Source: Siderastrea siderea (taxonomy: Eukaryota; Cnidaria; Anthozoa; Scleractinia; Rhizangiidae). Taken from it: DNA of 64,000 nucleotides. Location: positions 45,630,033 to 45,694,032 of the forward strand of contig OZ034967.1 in NCBI GenBank assembly GCA_964030785.1, written 5' to 3'. Below, one piece after another: positions 44,651 to 56,047 of this stretch (position 1 is its first letter; every line of letters begins with the position of its first letter). A program made the position numbers and the translations under genes. Under the pieces are notes generated by a model that did not search any database, was not told the DNA's origin, and saw nothing but the letters and a program-made list of their open reading frames with translations.

Positions 44651-45281
44651 AGAATACTCGCTTCACCAAAGTAATTAGCGAGGTTTAAATACAGTTCGAA
44701 GCACTTTTTGATATAAGCGTAAGCTTAATTATTTCTTTTCTCGCGTCTTCGTGGAAAGCTGTCTTGAATCATGTCAAAACCACAAGTGAACTGCGTTTAA
44801 CCCGAGCGTGACTGCATTACCTGAGATCAGGTAACCTTCTTTTCTATCGGACCTTCTATCGGAACGTGCTTTGAACAACGCTATATTTCAGCATTGGAAC
44901 TGCCGAGAAAACAAATTAGTCAAAATGGTTTGTAATACAGTGTTGCGCCCCGGCGCGGGGAGATGAATGAAGAACAATCTGAATATATGTAACCAATTAA
45001 GCTTCAATAGACTATATTTAACTATTATTCAACAGTAACGCATAAAAACAGCCAAACTTCTCGCTGATAATACCATTAAAGCACGTCTGGAGGTAAGCGC
45101 AGATTTCCCCGTGGTGGAAACGCCATGTTTAAAACTTGAAAACATTCCGTTTCATTTTTCTGCGCGAGTTCGTAGTTCTTTCTGATTGGACAATATAACT
45201 CGGAGCTTCTTCGGACCCCTTCGGGCTTCTTCGGGCATAGATACGAAAATTGACCAAAAGATGTACTTGTTCCCCCGACTG
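44651..45281. other. Right end of duplication copy 1
   Basis: Sequence without recognised elements up to the junction with copy 2 at 45,281/45,282. Confidence 0.4.
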
Positions 45282-45340
45282 AACTGTGAGCGTTGAAATG
45301 AAAGCTATCGAGTAGTACTTTCCTGTGTTGGCCCCATTTG

Positions 45341-45470
45341 TTCAAAAGGTGGAATGCGCTATCCACCGGCTAAAACTCTATCCAGTGGATAACGCAATTG
45401 GTTTCCCTGACACTTATCCACCGCATAGTGTTTATCCGGTGCGGTTGATAGCGCTATCCAACTTTTGAAC
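45341..45470. mobile_element. Small MITE, second copy
   Basis: Counterpart of 21,032-21,158. It carries a short extra GCGGTT near 45,442 inside the right arm. Confidence 0.65.
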
Positions 45471-45802
45471 AACTGGGAATTGGTGTTTGCTGTATGTTGA
45501 TGTCTGTGGTAAAACCCTAAATTGTGACCATTCAAAAGCATGAAAGCTATTGATCAGTTCTTCCTGCAGAAATGTTTATGCTGTGAAACGTGCCTCTACC
45601 TTTCGAGTCAGCAAATGTTATTGACCTTCTAGTGGCTTTAATTTTTGTCGTAAGAGATTATTTATAGAAGGCTAGTCGAATTTACTCTGCCACTTCGAGG
45701 AGTGGAAGGTTTGATAAAAATGACTTTTCGGTATATAAGTAAGTAATAGCCGCTTGGTGTGCTTTCGACTTTCCGTGTCTGATGAAATGTATTTCATTTC
45801 AG

Positions 45803-46737
45803 TTGGAGACCTCCCAGAGTAAACTTAGGGAATTTCATTCGGAAATGGACGCCACAAATGAATGGATGGATGAAACTGAAAAGCTTCTTAAGTCATTTGA
45901 TATTAAAATGGATCCAGAAGAAGCCAGCAAGTTACAGGAGAAAACAGAGGTAAGCTTCGTCATGCTGTGAACCGCTTCTAATTAACATATAGTGAGGTAG
46001 TGTTTTTTTTTCTTGGGGGGGGGGGAGTAATTTTATTTAACAAAATAAATAAATGAGTAAATAAGTAAAGAAATAAGGGAGCTAGTGAATGAGGAAGGGA
46101 GGGAGGGAGTGAGCAAGGGAGAGGGGAGTGAATGACTGACTGACTGACTGACTGACTGACTGACTGACTGACTGACTGACTGACTGACTAACTGACTGAC
46201 TGAATGACTGAATGACTGAATGACTGAATGAATGAATGAATGAATGAATGAATGAATGAATGAATGAATGAATGAATGAATGAATGAATGAATGAATGAA
46301 TGAATGAATGAATGAATGAATGAATGGTGGTGTTGACTCTGTGCATAGGATTTTAGATACCACTTGCGATGGTATCTAAAGTTGTTCAGACGGCATTCCG
46401 ATGTATAATAGCCTAAATCCAAAAGCAATCAAAATCAAAAAGTAACTTTTTAGCCTTGTGACTGACAGGATTGATATATCTGTTGCAGATCAAATGCGAA
46501 GAACGCGCCAGATACGCTGCCAAAGTTGAACGTATCAACAGACTTGGCAAAGACCTGGCCGGTGAAATAGACCAACCTTCTCATGACGCCATTCAAGACG
46601 AACTTCAGCCTTTCAACGCCCGTTGGAGTGACGTGTCAAGTCAACTTGAGAATTTTAGCGATAAGGGCTACCCTCAACCGCAGAACGAATGCTGCTTCCT
46701 GCGGATCATGAGAAAGAAATTTGGAGTTTTTCAGTGA
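45803..46737 (+). pseudogene. Orphan duplicate of the last two spectrin exons
   Basis: Exons 45,803-45,949 and 46,489-46,737 repeat the terminal spectrin exons with intact splice sites, no amino-acid change that I can see, and the same stop. Upstream exons are absent from the duplicated unit. The fragment therefore has no start and lies downstream of the real stop. It could be transcribed only by read-through or from a new promoter. High identity fits a recent duplication. Confidence 0.85.
46131..46326. repeat. Tetranucleotide array (GACT)n-(GAAT)n
   Basis: About 17 GACT units, a mixed zone and about 27 GAAT units. It sits at the same site as the GAAT/GAAC array in copy 1 but has a different composition. 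Confidence 0.9.
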
Positions 46738-47263
46738 TTCTAGAGAAATTGCCCAAAACGGGCACATCATCATAATAGCAAGCTGACGCAACGAATTTTT
46801 GTAAAATATGTACGGGCATTGACATTTTCTGATTCACTGGTTTAAAAATGAAATCTTCCGCATCCTCGATCACTAGGCATGAGTTACATATTATCCGCCG
46901 GGAATAAAACCGTGTTTTTGCCCCAGCTAAGCAGTGCTAATTCTTGGCAACGTAATAAATATTAATTCACGTTTCATGCATTCACAGCCACATAAAAACC
47001 GATAATATGCTATTTTTTTAACGCTGTTCACCATATTTTAAAAAATTAGTATTTTAAAACTCGCGCTCTGAATAGGTATTATCAGGCTATATAATAAAAC
47101 ACAGGTGACAAGAAATAGGAAAAAAAACGAACACTTCTTTTTTATAATTTTTAATACATGTATCAAAGAGCTTCTGCTTGTAAGCCCCCACCTGCGACTT
47201 TTGAAAAATCTAGCTCTTAAAATCTCCGAGCACACTCGTATTTGTAGGAGACCACGTAAACTA

Positions 47264-47731
47264 GCGCGGGTCTGTTATTTAAGCCCAAGGCTTATAACGT
47301 ATTTAAAGGTGTGAATTTTCTTTAGCTAAGATGGCTAGTAAATATGTTTTAAAATATTTTTATCGCTCTTACAGTATAGTGTATCTTATCTTACTTATGG
47401 ATAAATTTCGTTGTCTCATTTGCATTCGTGCAAGGACAATTTATAAACCTTTATGATTTTTTATAGCCTTATAAACCTAGAATAAAGGAATTATACAGCG
47501 CGGGTCTGTTATTTAAGCCCAAGGCTTATAACGTATTTAAAGGTGTGAATTTTCTTTAGCTAAGATGGTTAGTAAATATGTTTTAAAATATTTTTATCGC
47601 TCTTACAGTATAGTGTATCTTATCTTACTTATGGATAAATTTCGTTGTCTCATTTGCATTCGTGCAAGGACAATTTATAAACCTTTATGATTTTTTATAG
47701 CCTTATAAACCTAGAATAAAGGAATTATACA
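47264..47731. repeat. 234-bp local tandem duplication (copy 2 only)
   Basis: 47,264-47,497 and 47,498-47,731 are near-identical, each starting GCGCGGGTCTGTTATTTAAG and ending with AAAGGAATTATACA. Copy 1 has only one (from about 22,923), so the duplication is younger than the 24.3-kb event. Confidence 0.9.
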
Positions 47732-48039
47732 GTCAGGACAGATTGCTCGATGTCTACGTTTGTTTATTCTGCAAGCTTTATCTTTCAAAATCAGCCTTTT
47801 GCTTTTGCGTCCTTTGGTCGGAATTGCTACATTTATACTGAAGCCATGATTACGTCCGAGAAAGATTGGAACTACACTTAGGTGGGTGCTTAATTGGGGT
47901 TACCTTCGAGATACACTGGAAGAAAAGGTCGATAAGGTCACGTGGAGAGAACGTTTTCGTGACCAGAGTTTCTGCGTTCCTTTCCAAAATTTTTGCGTAC
48001 TCGAACTTTTACTGATGAACAGCAGATGATGCCTCTCCA

Positions 48040-48357
48040 ATCCGTCCAGATCAATCGATAAAAATCGATTTTCGGAATTTAACCGATCAAACAATATCAA
48101 TTGATATTTAGGTAATGACATCAATTGATATCGACCAATTAAGAAACGATCGATAGTCGTAAGTAATGTGTCGTTAATTACATCGATTGTCATTGACATC
48201 TGAATGCGAATCCCACTGGTATGTATAAAAACACAGTCTCTGTTAACTGCCTGGATCGATTTTGTAAGCTGTTTTGCCGTGTCTGCTAGAGGAGCCGAAG
48301 AAGACAATGCAAACTGAATTACTTTTAATAATACTAATATTAATAATAATAATAATC

Positions 48358-48395
<38 letters not shown>

Positions 48396-48612
48396 TTTTA
48401 GTTTGATTTTTATGCTATTTTCACCGCGCTACCCGGTGAATATGCCATTTCAAGGCGCGGCTACTAAGCTAAGTTACTTTTCCTTTTTCTTGTGTTGTTT
48501 GTCAAGTTTTAGCCCCACCCCCCTTTTTTTTCCTTTTTGATGTCCACATCTCAAAATTATACTCAAACAATTATTCGCCTCAGGCTCAGTAAATATTGGC
48601 GAATATTTACCT
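48040..48612. mobile_element. ~570-bp sequence present only in copy 2
   Basis: Copy 1 reads continuously from CAATCCGTC to GGCTCGGCAA at ~23,517. Copy 2 has ~570 bp between these words. The extra DNA begins with ATCGAT / TATCAATTGATA palindromes, contains an (ATT)n run at ~48,355-48,390, and ends in a GTAAATATTGGCGAATATT stretch inverted relative to the flanking TATTCGCCAATATTTACC. A short CGTC repeat may be the target duplication. It is an insertion of unknown type, or a deletion in copy 1. Confidence 0.55.
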
Positions 48613-48655
48613 CGTCTGCGGCTCGGCAAGTATTCGCCAATATTTACCAATATTC

Positions 48656-48766
48656 GCCATTTCCATCACTGTCCAATGGCGCTGCACAAATTATGGGGAA
48701 GCGAAGTTAAGTCCTGTTCGGCGAGGTTAGTACTTGGATGGATGACCGCCCGGGAACAGCAAGTTC
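48656..48766 (+). repeat. 5S rRNA-derived SINE or pseudogene, copy 2
   Basis: Same sequence as 23,552-23,662, with the intact GGTTAGTACTTGGATGGATG box. Confidence 0.8.
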
Positions 48767-49217
48767 GCAAATAAAGCTCACTCGTAAAAAGCGATCTTTT
48801 GGTACACTTTAGGTTCCGATTAATGAGATATTTAGTTCTACATTTATTCCCGTGCGGACTTATTCGCTTATCACGCAGGTTGTTTTGCATAATCCAATCA
48901 AATTCTGAACAAACTACGTCTTGAAGTTAAAGCAAAACTTTTATTAACAACGTATTCCGGACAATCCTTGGTGGAAAAAAAACTGTTCCACTTCTCAATT
49001 AGTAAAAACGCTTTCCTATTAGGACGCGAAAAAGAATTGCAAACATTTTGACCATATGAAATAGATTTTAATAAATTTCTACGAACGCAGACGTATTTCC
49101 GGCTGTCTTTTTTCTCATTTTCCCCCTGGTCTGCAGTCTGAGTCTTCATTCTCCATTTTACTCCTGGTCTTCGTTCTACCCTTAGTCCGCAGTCTGCATT
49201 TTACCCGTGGTCCGCAG

Positions 49218-49745
49218 CAGACCTGCCAACCTCCAAAACGTGCAAATCTGGAGACCTTGCAAAAAAGCCCGGAAAAACCTGGAGATTGGGACCTCAAACC
49301 TGGAGATTTCCAAAATATGTGTAAAATGAAAGTAAAACTGGTAGATTTCTTGTTTTAAGGTATTCTTTACCTTATTTGTGCTACCTATTGTATTCTTTTG
49401 CCGCATTTTTTGAAGTCAGTTTGTGTTTCGCTGTCGACGCGAGGCGCCAGTTTGAGTTAACTATTCACAGCTCTAGCTTCCCCAGAGACCTAAGCACACC
49501 TATATTGACCTATGGTTTCACGGGAATGAGGTCGGAATTGTACCCAGCTTTCCCTCAAACATTAGATGTGACAAATTTGGCCATTTTCAACACGGTTTTT
49601 CAATATTGCTTCATACTACCTGAATTGTTTGGCAATTTCAAGATTTTCTGATTCACCGTGAGATTTCGAGGCCAAATCGTGAGACCGTGAGTTGATAGCC
49701 CAAACCGTGAGTCTCACGGTGAAACCGTGAGAGTTGGCAGGTCTG
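49218..49745. mobile_element. 528-bp TIR element, CAGACCTGCCAAC ends, copy 2
   Basis: Same element, length and CCGCAG target duplication as at 24,114-24,641, with only scattered substitutions. Confidence 0.8.
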
Positions 49746-50326
49746 CCGCAGTCTACAGTCCGAAGTCCACAGTCTACATTTTATACTGACCGAAATAATT
49801 ATTTCGTTTGGATTGACACATGTATCGACAAAGGTTCGCATGGTTACTGTAACCATTCACATCTTACGAAACAAAAAGAAAAAAAGAGGAAGAAAACTTC
49901 CCACGCAGTTTTAAAATGATGTGTCCAAAGACGAGTTACAAATCAAGGCTAAATTCGCACAGTAAAACGAACAGTTAAACCGTTACAATAGTCTTATTCA
50001 TATTTTCCCTATTTACTTGACAATTATCAAACCTCTTTTCTTTAAGCCTGACGTAGAAACTTTAAAAAAACGACTCATTTTATCAAGCTTAGTTAATTGA
50101 CAATTTGACGAGTCAATAAAATATGATGTGATATCAAAGTTTTCTCTCTACAAACTGATTTCTACTAGTTGGCCGCGAACGATGCACGACCGATTCTTGA
50201 AATATTGACCAACATTTATGAGATCAGCATAATGGTCAGTATTGCTTCAGATATAGCAAGGGAATGCACCAGCATTCAAGTTTAACCTCAGTTTAAGCTT
50301 TTTTTCACTAACGTGAATGCTGCGAT

Positions 50327-51670
50327 TTAGCCCAAAGTAAACAGGAATTCAGGAAATTGTCCCTTTACAACACTGCTGTTATATGTGGTGTCGTAATACA
50401 ACGGACTTCGACTAGTGACTGACTTGAAGACAAAATTCACCCCAGAGTGCTTAACACTGGACAGACCACTTTCCCCATACCAGGAAGGTGGACCAGTTAT
50501 ATCAGCGTTAAAAGAGTAGCAGATATTTTGTTCTAAAGCAACTGGGGACTTAAACTCAACATCAAACCCTCGATATTTTCCTATTTCACTCTGCATATCC
50601 TTAGATACAAAATTACCTCTTTCAGTTGCAACAACGACCCCATTGGCATGCTTTACTGTCAAGTTCACTGAATATTCATTGCTTTCACTACCGAAAAAAC
50701 GCACTGCATGTAGCTTTATGTTCTTGTCAACAATAACACGAATGTTATTGTAACCGCCAGAAGAATATCTCCACCCCTTGGTTAGACAACGAAACCTAGA
50801 AATGTTCCTTACTTGACCAGCCCTTTCAGTTTCAGAAAATCCCAGTGAAGTTTTAAGTACAGAACTGAAATGTTTCATCAACCTGTACGCCTCTTTCTGT
50901 GTAAGTATGTCAGAATCCAGGACGATATCGGCAAACTCTTCTTGTTTCATCACTGGAAAACGAATTCCCTTCACGATCCGTTCTCCAAGGATCCTTCTTT
51001 TCACAGAGCCCTCTGCTACAACTCCTTGCTTTTCACACTCCTTTACTGCCCAGCAATCCAAAGCTTGAAATAATTCCACTTCCTTAATATTTAACGAATC
51101 TTTCTCAACTAATTCCTCCAGCACTGACTTCTCGATTGTCAAGAAACCATCCGATTTCACAGCTTCCTCCGTTTCTTTCTCGATCACCTTCCAGCAGTGA
51201 TCCAACAGATCTTTTTCTTCGTATTTCTGTGCGTCCGGAAAGATGGAAAACACGTTTGCACCGTCCAGATTCTTTTGGAGGAAAGCAGAGCATTTGTCGG
51301 CCAGAGCAGGCAGCATGTATTTCTTCGCCAAATACATCACCTGCATCACATTGTCTGGGTTCAAGTTCGCCTCATCGCTGTATATAAAACGAAGCATTTC
51401 AAACAGACTCTCGTGCTCACAGTCAGTGACCTCGACAAAGTCTTTTGTCTCCGCCAGATCACCGTAAAACATGGCAAAAAACACTGGACTACTGATCGCC
51501 AACACGAACTTGTGAGCCGGAACCTTGCTTTCACTTTCACCTTGGGAGTCTCGAACGACAAACTTGACATCACTCATGAGTTCTTGGTTGAAAATGGACT
51601 TAAATCTTTCACTGACGGTACTCCTGGCTGCTGACTCCCAAAAATCTTTCCTGGTTGCACCAAGAGACAT
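50327..51670 (-). CDS. BTB-BACK-PHR domain protein, copy 2
   Basis: An intact 447-residue single-exon ORF, about 97% identical to copy 1. About 15 changes are spread over all domains (for example CEYES to CEHES and RFTYS to RFIYS in BTB, VLKPSL to VLKTSL before PHR, NAYITG to NADITG in PHR). There are no stops or indels, so it looks functional. It is head-to-head with receptor copy 2 (1,342 bp between the ATGs), repeating the arrangement of copy 1. Confidence 0.9.
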   Translation of the reverse strand: MSLGATRKDFWESAARSTVSERFKSIFNQELMSDVKFVVRDSQGESESKVPAHKFVLAISSPVFFAMFYGDLAETKDFVEVTDCEHESLFEMLRFIYSDEANLNPDNVMQVMYLAKKYMLPALADKCSAFLQKNLDGANVFSIFPDAQKYEEKDLLDHCWKVIEKETEEAVKSDGFLTIEKSVLEELVEKDSLNIKEVELFQALDCWAVKECEKQGVVAEGSVKRRILGERIVKGIRFPVMKQEEFADIVLDSDILTQKEAYRLMKHFSSVLKTSLGFSETERAGQVRNISRFRCLTKGWRYSSGGYNNIRVIVDKNIKLHAVRFFGSESNEYSVNLTVKHANGVVVATERGNFVSKDMQSEIGKYRGFDVEFKSPVALEQNICYSFNADITGPPSWYGESGLSSVKHSGVNFVFKSVTSRSPLYYDTTYNSSVVKGQFPEFLFTLG

Positions 51671-52416
51671 TATTAGTGCGACTTTACTGTTAAAGTATTG
51701 CTTGTTTACTTCCTTCGCTTGCTTCGCTGCGACAGCTTTCGACTTTCGATTGTCACGCAACGACTGTAGCGTCGCTGGCTCAATTCAGCGCCCAGTGCTT
51801 TTCTTCCACCTCACTGAAAATAACTCAAAGAATGTGCCAACACTGTGTCATTTTTACAGTAAAACGTTTGAGCATCAAATGATACGTTTCCTTGAGAAAG
51901 ATAACGTTGTACAGCCAGAAGGTGGCCCGATACTACTGCACCGAATTGCGTGGATGCACGAACCGCAACGTGGATCCACAGTTTGACGACGTTTATGACG
52001 ATAACCGTACAGACGCACAAACACAGACGTCAATTTGTTAAACAGACACAGAAAAACTGACGTCAAGTTATTAAGAGGAATAATGGGAAAGGGTGGTGAT
52101 TTTTTCAAAGAAAGCAGCCTTCAGGCGTCGCAGTCTTATTGTAAATGACCATCAGTAGGCTTTTTGTCCCAAGTATATGTTTGTATATGCATACTATACT
52201 TTTTCAGGGCGCTCCTGTCAAATACTTGGCGAAAAATTCCAGAAAAGTAAACAGTTTCCAGCACTTTGATAAAATTTGCTAACAGTATGCTATTTTTAGG
52301 GATTAAAATGTCCAAAAAAATTACCTGTTTGGGCATGAACTCACCCTCAAAAAACTTTGAACATTGCTTAAGTCAACAGTGTTGAACAACGTTGAACAGA
52401 AATGTCAAACAGATGG

Positions 52417-52774
52417 AGGGAGGGGGGCAATCGACCCAGGTCAGGTGGGTGTACACCCATGGGTAAAAGATGCCGCTGAGGGTATGTAACCCTGGCCCTG
52501 TTTGGGACAAAAATAAAAGCCCTAGAATACCAACCCTGTTTAGGACAGCAACCTTTATTCTAGGCAAAATTACAAAAGACGAACTCTCTCGCTTTACACA
52601 ATTTTAACGTGTTTCAAAGTCCCCACTTTAAAGACCGGCAAACGTCTCTGATCTACGCCATATTTCACGACGGCAATCGTGCACCATACCCAGGACAGAG
52701 AGAAAACCCATATCCTGTCCAGCGGCACGTCCCGCTATAGGCGATATAAAGGAGTACCCCCGGCGGGGAGGGGG
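52417..52774. mobile_element. MITE-like element with GC-rich ends, copy 2
   Basis: Counterpart of 27,315-27,675, with small indels in the poly-G end. Confidence 0.5.
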
Positions 52775-53119
52775 TCGAACCCGTTTGACCGAGGACTAAA
52801 AATAACCACTTGGTATTTCCCGTGCAATTTTTTCTCCTTTGATGTACTCGTGTTCATTTATTTCAAACTGCGTTCAAAATCATGTGATTACTGGTAAAAA
52901 TATCCCTGCGTCATGTCTTAGAGATGGCATCGTGAAAGTCTTGTGACCAACGTCTTGTGGCTTTCTTAGCGACTACCCATTTCGAATGGGAAAGGAAGTT
53001 AAAAAGAGCAAGATGTTGCGAGGGAGTTGCAGTCTTTGTAGACTGATCGTCTTTTGGTTTATTATCGCTGGAGGTAAGGACCATAGCAACCAGTCGTAAA
53101 TGTGCTGGTTTGTTCGTAC

Positions 53120-53332
53120 AATCCCCCAGCATCATCATGCAAATTCTCCTTACTGGTCTTCATAGTTTTTATTTATTACCAATTCGGAGAACTTGTTTAA
53201 ACATCAAGACAATTCACCTTTGGTGGTCATTTGCTAAAGGTCGCTAAAGTCTCATGACCTGTATGTGTTATAACACACTGATATAATAAGGAGAAATTTG
53301 ATGTTGATCATTATCGAGGGTTAAAGGGTTAA
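53120..53332. repeat. MITE-like family M1, copy 5
   Basis: Duplicate of 28,020-28,223, with an extra AGGTCGCTA-type insertion near 53,240. Confidence 0.6.
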
Positions 53333-54214
53333 GACAACTGAAGCACAATTAGTAACTTACAAACCGTGACTAACAAACGCTCTTAAAGATCATTCGTAAC
53401 GGTTGATGATGATACTGATTCAATAGCCAGCTTGTGTGGGACTCGGTCTCCAAATGTAGTTTGGCATGCATGTAATCTGGACAATCTGACAAACAGTTTA
53501 GTGATAACATGCATACAAACGACGTTTCCGTCGAGCTACGCCTAGAACAGGCAATGTTAAACCTATTGATTGTCAGTAGTTTCCTGACTGAATATCATTC
53601 ACGAATTTAACTCACTCACAGAAAAGTGGCATCGATTGCGTTCGATTTCCGAACGCTCGATTTACTACCTCGCGAACAAAAAACGTAGGTAGAGAAGTTT
53701 ACAACAAAGTCATTGCCAACCCTTAGCCATGAAGATGTAACTGAAACTCAAGGCGGGATACAAAATTACAAAGGTCATGCACGCACATCCGGATCACAAG
53801 ATCTTCGCGTGATTATGTAGACAAAGGATTTTGGATACAGTCACGTCACGCTTTTTCCCCAACTGTGATGGTCCTCCCAACACAAACAAATCCTTACAAA
53901 CTCGTTGACATGAAGATTGTAACTGAATCTTGAGGCACAAACACAAAACTACAAAGTCACACACGAGCATCCGGCTCGCATAGTCACGCTTCACGCTACA
54001 GTTACGCTCCCAAACGTACAAACTGTGATGAAGTCGCCCAGAACAAGGGGGGGGGATTTAATTTTAAAACGTCAATGGAAAGATTAAAAACAAAAATGAA
54101 AGTTTCAATTCAAAGCCGCAGTATACTGGTAACGGACATGTAAAAGCTCTTGGGGTCCCCTAAGATATCAAAGCTGTATGATACTGGAAATGGATTCTAA
54201 AATCCCCCACTTTT

Positions 54215-54439
54215 TTCCGGTTCGAATTGTAATTCAGTCATGAAATAGATTTGTTTCAGTTGTGACCACAAACGGGTTTTTTTTAGGGGGGGGGGGGGTA
54301 ATAGCTTTAATTTCCCTTATTTTAATTAATTTCCTTAATTTCCTTTATTGGTGAGTAATTTTCCCTCCAATTCGCGTTAATTTAAGTCGCTTTAGTCAAG
54401 TACCTTAATTAACACAAGCGTTAATTTCCTATAATAAGG
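54215..54439. mobile_element. Truncated right end of the CCTTATTATA element
   Basis: Only the right ~220 bp of the 29,811-31,054 element and its immediate neighbour remain, ending CCTATAATAAGG. The left end and ~1.3 kb (29,520-30,812 of copy 1) are absent. A lone right end means deletion in copy 2, not insertion in copy 1. Confidence 0.65.
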
Positions 54440-54678
54440 TAGTTCCATTTACTTTCGGCATTTGAACTCCCCGAAAATTTGGCAAAGTTCTTTGTTCGAT
54501 TGCTTTTACACCGGTAAGGAAATTCAAAAGAGAAACGTTTGCAGGATTAAAACCTTTAGCCATTGAGATGTAATTGAAACTCAGTGCACGAACACAAAGA
54601 TACCCCGCAAAGATACGAGGTGAAAGCGCGGGGTGAGACTTTATATCGTGTTAACCTTAAAAACCGGTTTAATGGCTG

Positions 54679-55055
54679 TTAGTCTCCTACGCGGCCGTTC
54701 TTGGGGTCGTCAGGCAACGCTCCTCCCCACTAACGGCTGCATTCTCGTTCCCAGAGCTCCGATCCTTTTGGGCAGCGCCACGGATCGAGACCTCTGGCAG
54801 GGGCCAGGGTAACGCGCAAGCACAATAGCTGCCCATTATTGTAACCGAGGGTAACCGTTATTGTTTCAAATTTCTGAGGCTGCACACAAAAGCCGGAAGT
54901 CCGTGATTCGCAGACTTCCTGCTTCGGTCCCTGCCAGAGGTCTCGATCCGTGGCGCTGACCACAAGGATCGCGGCCTCTAGGGACGAGAATGTAACGGCC
55001 GTTGGTGGGGAGGAGCGTTGCGTGACGACCCTAAGAACGTCTGCGTAGGAGACTA
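54679..55055. mobile_element. 377-bp foldback element, copy 2
   Basis: Identical in length and target duplication to 31,294-31,670, with very few substitutions. Confidence 0.85.
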
Positions 55056-55737
55056 AATGGCGGTGTGTTTTATTTAAAACGAACTGCCACTTCTAGATTG
55101 TGAGAAATGCTTTAAAAAACTTGCCAAATGAAACTTTTACGTTTCCTCTATTTTCCTGCCTCCCGTACATTTCTCGCCCCTCTTCTTCCGGAGTTGTGCC
55201 CCCTGTCACCTTTCTTTCACAAGCCGGATCCACTAATGAGAGTATGACTTAAGAGGAGGAGATAAGAACTTCGCCTACCATTAAAAAGTTTGTAACACAA
55301 ATCAGAAAGATGGCCTTTGACACATGTAGCTGTGATATTTGTAGTACCTAATAGTTCTACATCCTAATCTACATTTTATTACGTCGGTAAATCCTTATGG
55401 ATATCACACCAACTGAACAAAATGTTAAAAATATTTGAACGTAAATACAATATAAAAAATTGAAAAATAGCCAAAAAAAAACAAATACAAATAGTTCAGA
55501 TAGTCTTTTTCCCTTTCTATTTTCAGTTCTGTTACCACGTAAATAGTTTTGCAACTATCATATCTTTCTTAGCCATGTAAATAGTTTTATAATGATTCTT
55601 TTATTTTCTTTTAGCTAATAGTGTGTAGTTTTTATTTTTGTTTTTGTTTTTTTTGGTTTTGTTTTGTTTTGTTTTTACAAAACTCGACGCATTTTAAAGG
55701 GGCCTAGCAAGCTCCAGGTTTCGAGTATAAATAAAGT

Positions 55738-55776
55738 ATGATGATAATGATGATGATGATGACGATGATGATGATG
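55738..55776. repeat. (ATG)n microsatellite, short allele
   Basis: About 12 GAT units with a GAC interruption; shorter than the matching array in copy 1. Confidence 0.85.
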
Positions 55777-56047
55777 ACTAATGAGAATAAGTTGCTTTAA
55801 GGTTATCCCACGAAATAGTACAAGAAAACGTCTGTCTAGCACAGGTATTTATGAATACTGCCAGCATTGGAGTTACAAATAAACATAACCATGACGACAG
55901 CACTTTTGGCAGCGTGATGTGGTTCTGTTCATACAGAAGATCTTGATGAGCTGCTTATACCGATCGTTGACACGTCAATCTCTCGCAGAGCGTAATTTCC
56001 GCAATCGTAAGAATGTGGGGCGCTTATTTTCTCGCCGGTTAATTTCT

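Larger units (their letters stand above)
20974..45281. repeat. Segmental duplication, copy 1 (~24.3 kb)
   Basis: From 20,974 on, the sequence matches the sequence from 45,282 on, in order and orientation, at about 97-99% identity outside indels. The end of the window (64,000) corresponds to 39,853 here. The unit therefore runs 20,974-45,281, and the second copy follows directly. It holds the last two spectrin exons, a BTB gene, a receptor-like gene and a receptor pseudogene. Confidence 0.9.

Noticed and set aside
47900..48307. Minus-strand ORF of 135 codons
   Set aside because: It spans the border of a copy-2-specific insertion and is not open in copy 1; no family resemblance.
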